From: a virus
Strand: one strand, 5' to 3'
Virus record (IMG/VR): IMGVR_UViG_3300037520_001251
Location: 1-25,553 of that record
DNA: 25,553 nucleotides
A model generated the notes under the pieces. It was not told where the DNA came from and did not search any database. It worked only from the letters and a program-made list of their open reading frames with translations. Every line of letters begins with the position of its first letter. Position 1 is the stretch's first letter. This document shows, one piece after another, positions 5,137-9,755 of this stretch. A program made the translations under genes and the position numbers.

Positions 5137-5168
5137 TTTGGCAGATTAAAAAAGATTATATATCTTTG
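5137..5168 (+). promoter_or_regulatory. strong host-type promoter for structured RNA A
   Basis: TTTG (5137-5140), 20 nt, TATCTTTG (5161-5168). Repeat of the promoter at 4945, followed by a GAACAAATAAGGAA leader like those at 6587 and 8001. Confidence 0.87.
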
Positions 5169-5173
5169 TAGAA

Positions 5174-5398
5174 CAAATAAGGAATAAAGGTTCTTTGAAA
5201 TATTAGAAAACATTGTGGTTGTAAGAAACGGGAAACTCGTAAAGTGTATCAACCTGTTAAATCAAGATAGTGAAACGAGAGTTTGATTTAACTACTAAAC
5301 TACAGTAAATATTGTGTTGTTCCCTTGAGAAAGGAATACTTCCATCGAGTTGGAAGAGTGTTAATCCCGTCACTACAACACAGAGGATCTCAACCTCA
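5174..5398 (+). ncRNA. structured RNA A ending in the kissing-loop module
   Basis: An untranslated transcript of about 225 nt. It starts after a strong promoter, carries a boxA-like site at 5190, and ends 5 nt before a tRNA. Helices: GGTTG/CAACC (5217-5221 with 5250-5254) enclosing ACGGG-AAA-CTCGT; TTAAATCAA/TTGATTTAA (5257-5265 with 5283-5291). Its 3' part (5313-5397) has TGTGTTGT/ACAACACA, a hairpin with loop containing TTGAGA (5325-5330), a variable hairpin CTTCC/GGAAG, and a final hairpin GAGG-ATCTCAA-CCTC whose loop complements TTGAGA. This 3' module is conserved at 8451-8548. RNase P cutting of the tRNA would leave its 3' end just after the last hairpin. Function unknown. Confidence 0.7.
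5190..5204 (+). promoter_or_regulatory. boxA-like site in structured RNA A
   Basis: GTTCTTTGAAATATT, a variant of the 17-mer at 311 and 4004, about 17 nt downstream of the predicted transcription start. Bacteroidetes rRNA leaders carry very similar sequence. Confidence 0.5.
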
Positions 5399-5403
5399 CA
5401 TTT

Positions 5404-5478
5404 GGTGCGGTAGCTCAGAAGGTAGAGCAAAGGAACGGAAAATCCTTGTGCCGGTGGTTCGATTCCATCCCCTCACCA
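5404..5478 (+). tRNA. tRNA-like gene with 8-nt anticodon loop, identity unclear
   Basis: Acceptor GGTGCGG/CCTCACC (one mismatch), D-arm GCTC...GAGC and T-arm GGTGG-TTCGATT-CCATC are good. The anticodon stem AAGGA/TCCTT encloses ACGGAAAA, 8 nt with no clear U33. A GAA (Phe) reading is possible but not secure. It follows structured RNA A by 5 nt. Confidence 0.65.
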
Positions 5479-5485
5479 CAAAAAT

Positions 5486-5563
5486 TGTGACGCAGGTGCA
5501 ACGTCGGTCTCATGAGCCGAATAGGGTCGCCCCCCGTCGGAGGTTCGAGTCCTTCAGTCACGA
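5486..5563 (+). tRNA. tRNA-like, CAT anticodon, reduced D-arm and long variable region
   Basis: Acceptor TGTGAC/GTCACG, anticodon arm TCGGT-CTCATGA-GCCGA and T-arm GGAGG-TTCGAGT-CCTTC. The D region is only about 11 nt (CAGGTGCAACG), and about 18 nt lie between anticodon and T stems. Met or Ile2 by anticodon. Confidence 0.65.
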
Positions 5564-5569
5564 CAAATA

Positions 5570-5645
5570 TTGCGAGCGGACAGGTTGGTATCTGGGGGGG
5601 TCTCATAAGCCTCATAAATCTGGTTCAATTCCAGAGCGACGCAAC
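5570..5645 (+). tRNA. tRNA-like, CAT anticodon, bulged acceptor stem
   Basis: TTGCG/CGCAA plus GC/GC form an acceptor interrupted by A on one side and GA on the other. D-arm CAG-GTTGGTAT-CTG, anticodon arm GGGGT-CTCATAA-GCCTC, T-arm TCTGG-TTCAATT-CCAGA. This is the third CAT anticodon in the window. Confidence 0.65.
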
Positions 5646-5651
5646 TAAAAT

Positions 5652-5732
5652 GCTGACGTACCGGTGGATGCTTATATCATCTATGCCCGTAGAGGAAAGT
5701 TTGAAACGTTGGTTCGAGTCCAACCGTCAGTA
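5652..5732 (+). tRNA. tRNA-like lacking a normal D-arm, possible Ile (TAT)
   Basis: Acceptor GCTGACG/CGTCAGT and T-arm GTTGG-TTCGAGT-CCAAC are clear, with A73. GGATG-CTTATAT-CATCT (5666-5682) looks like an anticodon arm with TAT, but only 7 nt separate it from the acceptor, and about 25 nt follow before the T-arm. An alternative hairpin TCTA/TAGA overlaps it. Identity is uncertain. Confidence 0.5.
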
Positions 5733-5733
5733 C

Positions 5734-5950
5734 GGGAGTGTATACAGTAGAGTTCTACTTGTGAGAAGATGGTAACACGCACTTAAAATGGGGGTTACAA
5801 GGTGGCAAGTCGTTTTTTAGTTTTTGCGATAAAAACTAACGTTGTTGTGGAGATAGTTTGACGTGATAAACTTACACCCGTGATGTTAGTGGGTTTGATC
5901 ACCCCTTTCACGTAAATGTGATGAAACAATCCCAAGGAGTAGTCACAAAT
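5734..5950 (+). ncRNA. structured RNA between tRNA-like 5652 and tRNA-Gly
   Basis: A 217-nt gap with no supported ORF. AGTAG/CTACT forms a hairpin near 5749-5762. TTAGTTTTT (5817-5825) pairs with AAAAACTAA (5831-5839) around GCGAT, extended by CG/CG after a T-bulge. ACGTGA (5862-5867) pairs with TCACGT (5908-5913) and encloses GGGT/ACCC (5891-5894 with 5901-5904). TTTTTGCGATAAA (5821-5833) is repeated exactly inside the tRNA-like gene at 9407-9539. No known family is recognised. Confidence 0.5.
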
Positions 5951-5951
5951 T

Positions 5952-6023
5952 GCAGGTATCGTATAACGGTTATTACCCCACACTTCCAATGTGGAGATCT
6001 CGGTTCGATTCCGGGTACCTGCT
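5952..6023 (+). tRNA. tRNA-Gly (anticodon TCC)
   Basis: Acceptor GCAGGTA/TACCTGC, D-arm GTAT...TTAC, perfect anticodon arm CCACA-CTTCCAA-TGTGG, T-arm CTCGG-TTCGATT-CCGGG, and T73 as usual for Gly. Confidence 0.95.
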
Positions 6024-6025
6024 CA

Positions 6026-6205
6026 AAATGAAACAACAGAAGACGGATTAGCGCCGTTGAAAGGAACCTTGGCTCTCACAGGATCGCAACCTTTAACGAG
6101 AGTTGGAATGCCCCAAGGTACTCTGTTCAGATCCCTGCTCTGATGTGCACGTCAACAGGTTATGGGGAACAAACCATAAGTAAAAATCGTAGAAATGTTT
6201 CATTT
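6026..6205 (+). ncRNA. 180-nt structured RNA closed by a perfect 10-bp helix
   Basis: AAATGAAACA (6026-6035) pairs with TGTTTCATTT (6196-6205). Inside are ACGG/CCGT around ATTAGCG; ACCTTGG/CCAAGGT (6066-6072 with 6113-6119) enclosing CTCTC/GAGAG (6073-6077 with 6098-6102); CAGA/TCTG near 6128-6142; and TTATGG/CCATAA (6160-6165 with 6174-6179). It begins 2 nt after tRNA-Gly and ends 5 nt before tRNA-Ala, so tRNA processing would release it. No ORF or known family. Confidence 0.65.
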
Positions 6206-6210
6206 ATTTT

Positions 6211-6286
6211 GGGCTGGCATGTACCAAGGCTTTGGCGAGAAACACTTGCAATGTTTCTGTGGTGAGTTCGATTCTCATCCGGTCCA
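6211..6286 (+). tRNA. tRNA-Ala (anticodon TGC), unusual D-arm
   Basis: Acceptor GGGCTGG/CCGGTCC, anticodon arm AAACA-CTTGCAA-TGTTT extended by two further pairs, T-arm GTGAG-TTCGATT-CTCAT, A73. The D region holds CCAA-GGCT-TTGG rather than a standard D-arm. Confidence 0.82.
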
Positions 6287-6290
6287 CGAA

Positions 6291-6377
6291 GTTCGGAGTA
6301 ATTAACCGAACCTAACAAGAAGATGGGTCATATAGCCTAAGGAAATTTGTCGACACTAATTCCTGTCTGTCTTCTTG
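6291..6377 (+). ncRNA. two-hairpin structured spacer
   Basis: GTTCGG/CCGAAC (6291-6296 with 6306-6311), then CAAGAAGA/TCTTCTTG (6316-6323 with 6370-6377, 8 bp), enclosing GGAA/TTCC and a TGTCGACA palindrome. It fills the space between tRNA-Ala and the next tRNA-like gene. Confidence 0.5.
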
Positions 6378-6381
6378 ATTA

Positions 6382-6456
6382 ACTACTTATGGTGTAAACT
6401 GGTTTGCACATCGGACATAGTCCGAAGGGTTATAGGTTCGAGTCCTATGGGTAGTT
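6382..6456 (+). tRNA. tRNA-like gene with abnormal anticodon loop
   Basis: Acceptor ACTACTT/GGGTAGT, D-arm GTG...CAC and T-arm ATAGG-TTCGAGT-CCTAT are good. The anticodon arm is TCGGACATAGTCCGA, which folds as a 5-bp stem with a 5-nt loop, or as CGG/CCG with loop ACATAGT lacking U33. No anticodon can be assigned. Confidence 0.6.
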
Positions 6457-6461
6457 CAAAT

Positions 6462-6539
6462 AGTCAGGTAACTCAATTGGTAGAGTGGTGCCCCTGTATA
6501 GGAGCATAACGGGTACAGGTTCAAGTCCTGTCCTGACTA
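6462..6539 (+). tRNA. tRNA-like gene, AGTCAGG family member 1
   Basis: Acceptor AGTCAGG/CCTGACT, D-arm ACTC-AATTGGTA-GAGT, T-arm ACAGG-TTCAAGT-CCTGT, A73. The anticodon arm GCCCC-TGTATA-GGAGC has one mismatch and a 6-nt loop; a GTA (Tyr) reading is possible. Acceptor and T-arm match family members at 8553, 8951, 9407 and 9756 nearly exactly. Confidence 0.65.
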
Positions 6540-6586
6540 CAAAAAATAAACGAGTAAAAAAAAAATTAAAGAAAACAAAAAAAAGA

Positions 6587-6618
6587 TTTGGTAGATTGAA
6601 ATAAAATACATATCTTTG
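6587..6618 (+). promoter_or_regulatory. host-type promoter for 6638-6850
   Basis: TTTG (6587-6590), 20 nt, TATCTTTG (6611-6618), followed by GTAAGACAAATAAGGAAAAT. The AAGGAAA just before the ATG may act as ribosome binding site. Confidence 0.85.
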
Positions 6619-6637
6619 TAAGACAAATAAGGAAAAT

Positions 6638-6850
6638 ATGAGATTTATAAAATTAACAAATATAAAAGGAAATCTAATAGTGGTAAACGTTGCACACATC
6701 GGACACCTATATCCTATTGATGAAAAAGTGGAGTACGGAAGAGTTACTGAGAAAGCACATACTAAACTTGGTGTTACCACTCACAATAATGGTGGATTTT
6801 CTGTAACGGAAACTGTTGATGAAATTATGAAATTGATAAATAAAATGTAA
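6638..6850 (+). CDS. small FlbD-like hypothetical protein (70 aa)
   Basis: The product begins MRFIKLTNIKGNLIVVNVAHIGHL and ends TVDEIMKLINKM. The pattern of a short strand (IKLT), a residue pair then VxVNxxHI, and a C-terminal V..EIMKLI helix resembles the small FlbD/YlzI family (IKLTxLNGxxxxVNxxxIxxI...SVEEVxxKI). That family is linked to flagella in bacteria but is also a simple small fold, so function cannot be carried over. It is driven by a strong host-type promoter and lies between tRNA-like 6462 and tRNA-Asp. Confidence 0.75.
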   Translation: MRFIKLTNIKGNLIVVNVAHIGHLYPIDEKVEYGRVTEKAHTKLGVTTHNNGGFSVTETVDEIMKLINKM

Positions 6851-6854
6851 AAAT

Positions 6855-6928
6855 GGGCTATTGGTGAAATGATATCATCTCTGACTGTCTATCAGAAGTC
6901 GACGGATTGTAACCGTCATAGCCCGCCA
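6855..6928 (+). tRNA. tRNA-Asp (anticodon GTC), CCA encoded
   Basis: Acceptor GGGCTAT/ATAGCCC, perfect anticodon arm TCTGA-CTGTCTA-TCAGA, T-arm GACGG-ATTGTAA-CCGTC, and G73 followed by CCA (6926-6928). It is the only tRNA here with an encoded CCA, which could be chance. The D-arm is short and the T-loop atypical. Confidence 0.88.
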
Positions 6929-6945
6929 AAAAATTTTAATTAAAT

Positions 6946-7017
6946 GGCCCATTCGTCTAAAAGTAAGGACATATGGTTTTCAACCATAAAATCTCGGAGC
7001 GTTACCGGGATGGGCTA
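6946..7017 (+). tRNA. tRNA-Glu (anticodon TTC)
   Basis: Acceptor GGCCCAT/ATGGGCT, D-arm GTC...GGAC, anticodon arm TATGG-TTTTCAA-CCATA and T-arm CTCGG-AGCGTTA-CCGGG. Its last three bases are also the stop codon of the convergent minus-strand gene. Confidence 0.9.
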
Positions 7018-7917
7018 CAATCCTTTATCGTAAGAAATTAACCACTTACGTATTGCATTATCAGAAACACCAAACATTTTACCGGTTCCAACATAACCGT
7101 GTTTACTAACTAAAGTTTTTAGTTCTTCAAATGGGGGTCTATCTACTCTTCTTTGACTCCTTATTGATTGGATTTGTTTTTCAGTAAAACCAAATTCATT
7201 TCGTTCTTTTTTTTGTCGTTTTTTTGGGTGTACAACCATACCAATTTTTATATTATTTACTTTTGGTTTTTCATTTAATATTGAAGTAATTTTATTAAAA
7301 ACTTCTTTAATGTTAGTTTTAATTTCATTTTCTGAAATTCTAACAACAAACCAACCAAGATCATTTAAAAGTTTATCTTTCTTATCATCACTTTCTTTTC
7401 TTTCTGGTAAAAGATGTTGGGATCCGTCAATTTCAATTGCAACCATTTGATTAACAAACGCAAAATCAACAAAATAAGGAAAAACAGAATATTCTCTTAT
7501 TATAGAGTATTTTTTATCTAAACCATTTGATTCAACATACTTAATAAAAAGTTTTTCAGGATATGAAACATTGGACAATCTCCAAGCAGTTTTTTCTGGA
7601 TTATTTTTCATAAACTCCAACCTCTTTTCTCTCATTATTTTTTTACTTTCTTCAGTATGTTTGAATTTTTCTGGATATTTTTTATGTGCAATTTTATTTG
7701 ATTCGGATAATGATCTAATTTTATCACCTAAAACATTTTTAATATCATCTGATTGTAACTTAAATTTGTTTCTTAAATCTCTAACTGAATAATCCTCATT
7801 TATATAAAGATTGATGATTTCATCTTTTATTTGCGATAATTTTTCACATTTTTTAATGTGTTGATTAAGATTACCCAAATTATCTAACTTACGATTACAA
7901 ATTTTACATTTAAACAT
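7015..7917 (-). CDS. Vsr/DUF559-like homing-type endonuclease
   Basis: The product is 300 aa from the ATG at 7917, chosen because AAAGGAGG lies 7 nt upstream; an upstream in-frame ATG at 7944 lacks this. The N-terminus has a zinc-finger-like CKICNRK...HIKKC. A PD-(D/E)xK core of the Vsr/DUF559 type follows: YFVDFAFVNQMVAIEIDGSQH, then GWFVVRISENEI. The C-terminus GYVGTGKMFGVSDNAIRKW matches the tail of the HNH enzyme at 4171-4938. This combination is typical of free-standing phage homing endonucleases. It is the only minus-strand gene in the tRNA region, and its stop overlaps tRNA-Glu by 3 nt. Target unknown. Confidence 0.88.
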   Translation of the reverse strand: MFKCKICNRKLDNLGNLNQHIKKCEKLSQIKDEIINLYINEDYSVRDLRNKFKLQSDDIKNVLGDKIRSLSESNKIAHKKYPEKFKHTEESKKIMREKRLEFMKNNPEKTAWRLSNVSYPEKLFIKYVESNGLDKKYSIIREYSVFPYFVDFAFVNQMVAIEIDGSQHLLPERKESDDKKDKLLNDLGWFVVRISENEIKTNIKEVFNKITSILNEKPKVNNIKIGMVVHPKKRQKKERNEFGFTEKQIQSIRSQRRVDRPPFEELKTLVSKHGYVGTGKMFGVSDNAIRKWLISYDKGL

Positions 7918-7933
7918 AATACCTCCTTTATAT

Positions 7934-7942
7934 ATAAATATC
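7934..7942 (-). promoter_or_regulatory. putative phage promoter (ATATTTAT box, minus strand)
   Basis: On the minus strand the order is GATATTTAT, TATATAAAGGAGGT, then the ATG at 7917. Box and strong Shine-Dalgarno support the chosen start. Confidence 0.55.
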
Positions 7943-8000
7943 ACGAACCCACAAAAAAGTCATACAAACTAACCTAAAAATTAATTTTTTTTAAAAAACA

Positions 8001-8032
8001 TTTGGTAGATTGAAATAGATTACATATCTTTG
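8001..8032 (+). promoter_or_regulatory. strong host-type promoter for structured RNA B
   Basis: TTTG (8001-8004), 20 nt, TATCTTTG (8025-8032), then GTAAAACAAATAAGGAAAA. Same extended repeat as at 5137 and 6587. No ORF follows. Confidence 0.87.
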
Positions 8033-8037
8033 TAAAA

Positions 8038-8549
8038 CAAATAAGGAAAACGTTCTTTGAAAGATTAAATTGGTAAGATAGCAGATAGACCTATATCAGC
8101 AGAATCCCACAGGGAATCAGAAATGATGAGCAAAATGGAGCCCCTATCAGATTACAAGTTGAGGAGGTACTCAAAGATATCCGAGAGGATAACAGGTATA
8201 TAAACGATGGTTTGGGTAGAACGGATGTTAAAGGCGAGGTATAGGTAGTAGGGATGAGGTGACTCACGAATAAGTAAATCTAAAGGTCTTACCATTTTTT
8301 AAAATAATTGATAGTGGACGCCTCTACTTATGTTGTCGACGAACTAGGTAGGCTAAGGATAGTCATCACCCTTCTGCCGGTGCACCCTAAAACTCGGGCA
8401 AGCAGTTAAGATTGGAGCGAGACCGGGTACTCCATCACTATCAATAATATTGTGTTGTTCCCTTGAGAAAGGAAATATAAAGATGAGTGACATTACTTGA
8501 ATTATGGAAAACATAATCGTACACTACAACACAGAGGATCTCAACCTCA
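8038..8549 (+). ncRNA. large (~510 nt) structured RNA B ending in the kissing-loop module
   Basis: Three domains can be drawn. Domain 1: TGGTAAGA/TCTTACCA (8071-8078 with 8287-8294). Domain 2: ATTGATAGTG/CACTATCAAT (8307-8316 with 8436-8445). Domain 3 (8451-8548): TGTGTTGT/ACAACACA with a hairpin whose loop holds TTGAGA (8463-8468), an ATTATG/CATAAT hairpin, then GAGG-ATCTCAA-CCTC, whose loop is complementary to TTGAGA. Domain 3 matches 5313-5397 in its conserved parts but has a different middle hairpin. A strong promoter, a boxA-like site (8052) and a tRNA-like gene 4 nt after its 3' end frame it. There is no convincing ORF. Size, phage context and tRNA adjacency recall GOLLD and ROOL RNAs; homology is not claimed. 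Confidence 0.72.
8052..8066 (+). promoter_or_regulatory. boxA-like site in structured RNA B
   Basis: GTTCTTTGAAAGATT, about 14 nt downstream of the predicted start, in the same place as at 5190 in structured RNA A. Confidence 0.45.
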
Positions 8550-8552
8550 TAT

Positions 8553-8666
8553 AGTCAGGTGGCGGAATGGTATACGCACTAAACGGTTTGTCGGTTTGAC
8601 GGTATTATACTGGTACGAAGGTGAAAGACCTTTGATGACTTACAGGTTCGAGTCCTGTCCTGACTA
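8553..8666 (+). tRNA. tRNA-like gene, AGTCAGG family member 2 (114 nt)
   Basis: Acceptor AGTCAGG/CCTGACT, Leu-like D-arm GCGGAATGGTATACGC and T-arm ACAGG-TTCGAGT-CCTGT, A73. The middle of about 64 nt contains AAAC/GTTT and the strong hairpin CGAAGGT-GAAAG-ACCTTTG. No normal anticodon loop can be assigned. It follows structured RNA B by 4 nt. Confidence 0.6.
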
Positions 8667-8681
8667 CTAAAACAATAAAAA

Positions 8682-8948
8682 ATGAGATTTTTTGTTAAAA
8701 GAGAAAAAAAAGACGTACATAAATGTTCAGAGCCTTGTCCTTTTGTGAACAGCCAAGAGCTTTTGGATATACATAAAGAAACAGAAGGACATCATTATAG
8801 GTCACTTACAATGATTGGTAGTGGATATTGTCAACGTTGTGAACACCATAAAAATAGCAATTTGATTGAGTCAATTGGTAAGGATTATGATGTCAATAAA
8901 CATAGTGGTTTATTATCTTGGATAGAATGTGATAAACTAAAAGAATAA
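8682..8948 (+). CDS. small cysteine/histidine-rich hypothetical protein (88 aa)
   Basis: The product has CSEPC near residue 15, CQRCEHH around residues 51-57 and a further cysteine near the C-terminus (WIECD). It probably binds one zinc ion. No family is recognised. It is flanked on both sides by AGTCAGG-family tRNA-like genes and lies 15 nt after one of them. It may be co-transcribed from the promoter at 8001 and released by tRNA processing. Confidence 0.7.
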   Translation: MRFFVKREKKDVHKCSEPCPFVNSQELLDIHKETEGHHYRSLTMIGSGYCQRCEHHKNSNLIESIGKDYDVNKHSGLLSWIECDKLKE

Positions 8949-8950
8949 AT

Positions 8951-9044
8951 AGTCAGGTGGCGGAATTGGTAGACGTTATTAGAGGTAAATCCCTGTAGGT
9001 AAAATCGAAAGGTACTCATACAGGTTCGAGTCCTGTCCTGACTA
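8951..9044 (+). tRNA. tRNA-like gene, AGTCAGG family member 3 (94 nt)
   Basis: Same acceptor and T-arm as member 2, and D-arm region GCGGAATTGGTAGACG. The likely anticodon stem AGAGG/CCTGT has one mismatch and a 6-nt loop TAAATC. About 23 nt follow before the T-arm without a clear variable stem. Anticodon not assignable. Confidence 0.6.
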
Positions 9045-9068
9045 CAAATAATAAAATTATGGAAGAAT

Positions 9069-9194
9069 ATGAAATGTGATGTTAAAAAATACTTAAAATA
9101 TCTTAAAGATAGAAAAACTAAGAATAGAATTAAAAACGAAGAATGTTTTAAAAATAAAAAATATGATACCAATAGTACATCCACTAAGAATTAA
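9069..9194 (+). CDS. short lysine-rich ORF, possibly the 5' part of a frameshifted gene
   Basis: The 41-aa ORF (MKCDVKKYLKYLKDRK..., ending NSTSTKN) overlaps the next ORF (9163-9390) by 32 nt in another frame. The overlap follows A-rich sequence (AAAAATAAAAAATATG). Either these are two small genes, or one gene of about 105 codons broken or joined by frameshifting. No family is recognised. Confidence 0.4.
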   Translation: MKCDVKKYLKYLKDRKTKNRIKNEECFKNKKYDTNSTSTKN

Positions 9195-9390
9195 GACCTC
9201 AATTGATATTTCTAATATATCAGATATAGTTAAATACATATGTGACGGAAATGATTTAGAGATTAAAGATAATATTAAAAATAAGTTTTTAATATTAACG
9301 CTTGATAATATGGTAGATGAAGGATTATTTAATAAAACTGTTACCAATAATATTTTTAGTAGTAATATTACAAAATATCATAAATTTTAG
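9163..9390 (+). CDS. hypothetical protein (up to 75 aa)
   Basis: The ORF encodes MIPIVHPLRIKTSIDISNISDIVKY... with strand/helix character and no known motif. There is no good Shine-Dalgarno before the ATG at 9163. Because the preceding ORF overlaps it in another frame, its true N-terminus may come from 9069. It lies between tRNA-like members 3 and 4. Confidence 0.5.
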   Translation: MIPIVHPLRIKTSIDISNISDIVKYICDGNDLEIKDNIKNKFLILTLDNMVDEGLFNKTVTNNIFSSNITKYHKF

Positions 9391-9406
9391 ATCAAAAAAA
9401 TAGAAT

Positions 9407-9539
9407 AGTCAGGTGGCGGAATGGTAGACGCTTTTTGCGATAAACATTGTAAAATTGACGGATTGGTTGCGACCAGAAACAGAAACATAAGCTATCGGAA
9501 ACAAAAACAACTATACAGGTTCGAGTCCTGTCCTGACTA
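9407..9539 (+). tRNA. tRNA-like gene with giant anticodon arm, AGTCAGG family member 4 (133 nt)
   Basis: Acceptor AGTCAGG/CCTGACT, D-arm GCG-GAATGGTAGA-CGC, T-arm ACAGG-TTCGAGT-CCTGT, A73. The anticodon arm is replaced by an arm of about 76 nt: TTTTTG (9432-9437) with CAAAAA (9502-9507), then CGATA (9438-9442) with TATCG (9493-9497). There is a GAAA bulge on the 3' side only, and an inner TGGT-TGCG-ACCA hairpin. It may be an intron-like insertion in the anticodon arm, or a non-decoding RNA with tRNA ends. Confidence 0.6.
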
Positions 9540-9554
9540 CAAAAATTAAAAGTT

Positions 9555-9752
9555 ATGAAAATATATATTCACGAAGGTAAGGGACACTACATAGGTAGTT
9601 GTGTGATAGTAGTTTCTGATAATCTAGAAAACGCTAGGGGTTTAATAAGACAATCTTTAGATGATGTGGGTTTATCAAATGAAGAACTTTCAATTACCGA
9701 AAAAGAAATTTCAAACGGTATTATTGTTTGGAAAGAAAATGGTGATTATTAA
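9555..9752 (+). CDS. hypothetical protein (65 aa)
   Basis: The compact product starts MKIYIHEGKGHYIGSCVIVVSDNLENA and ends GIIVWKENGDY. The alternation of strands and an acidic helix (ENARGLIRQSLDDVGL) looks like a well-folded small alpha/beta protein. No catalytic motif or membrane segment is seen, and I do not recognise the family. It lies between tRNA-like members 4 and 5, its stop 3 nt before the latter. Confidence 0.75.
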   Translation: MKIYIHEGKGHYIGSCVIVVSDNLENARGLIRQSLDDVGLSNEELSITEKEISNGIIVWKENGDY

Positions 9753-9755
9753 TAT

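Noticed and set aside
7918-7944. Upstream start for the minus-strand nuclease
   Set aside because: The ATG at 7944 adds nine residues encoded by the promoter and Shine-Dalgarno region; the ATG at 7917 has AAAGGAGG at good spacing.
9407-9539. Group I intron in a tRNA
   Set aside because: The insert is far too short, and none of the conserved group I core segments can be found.
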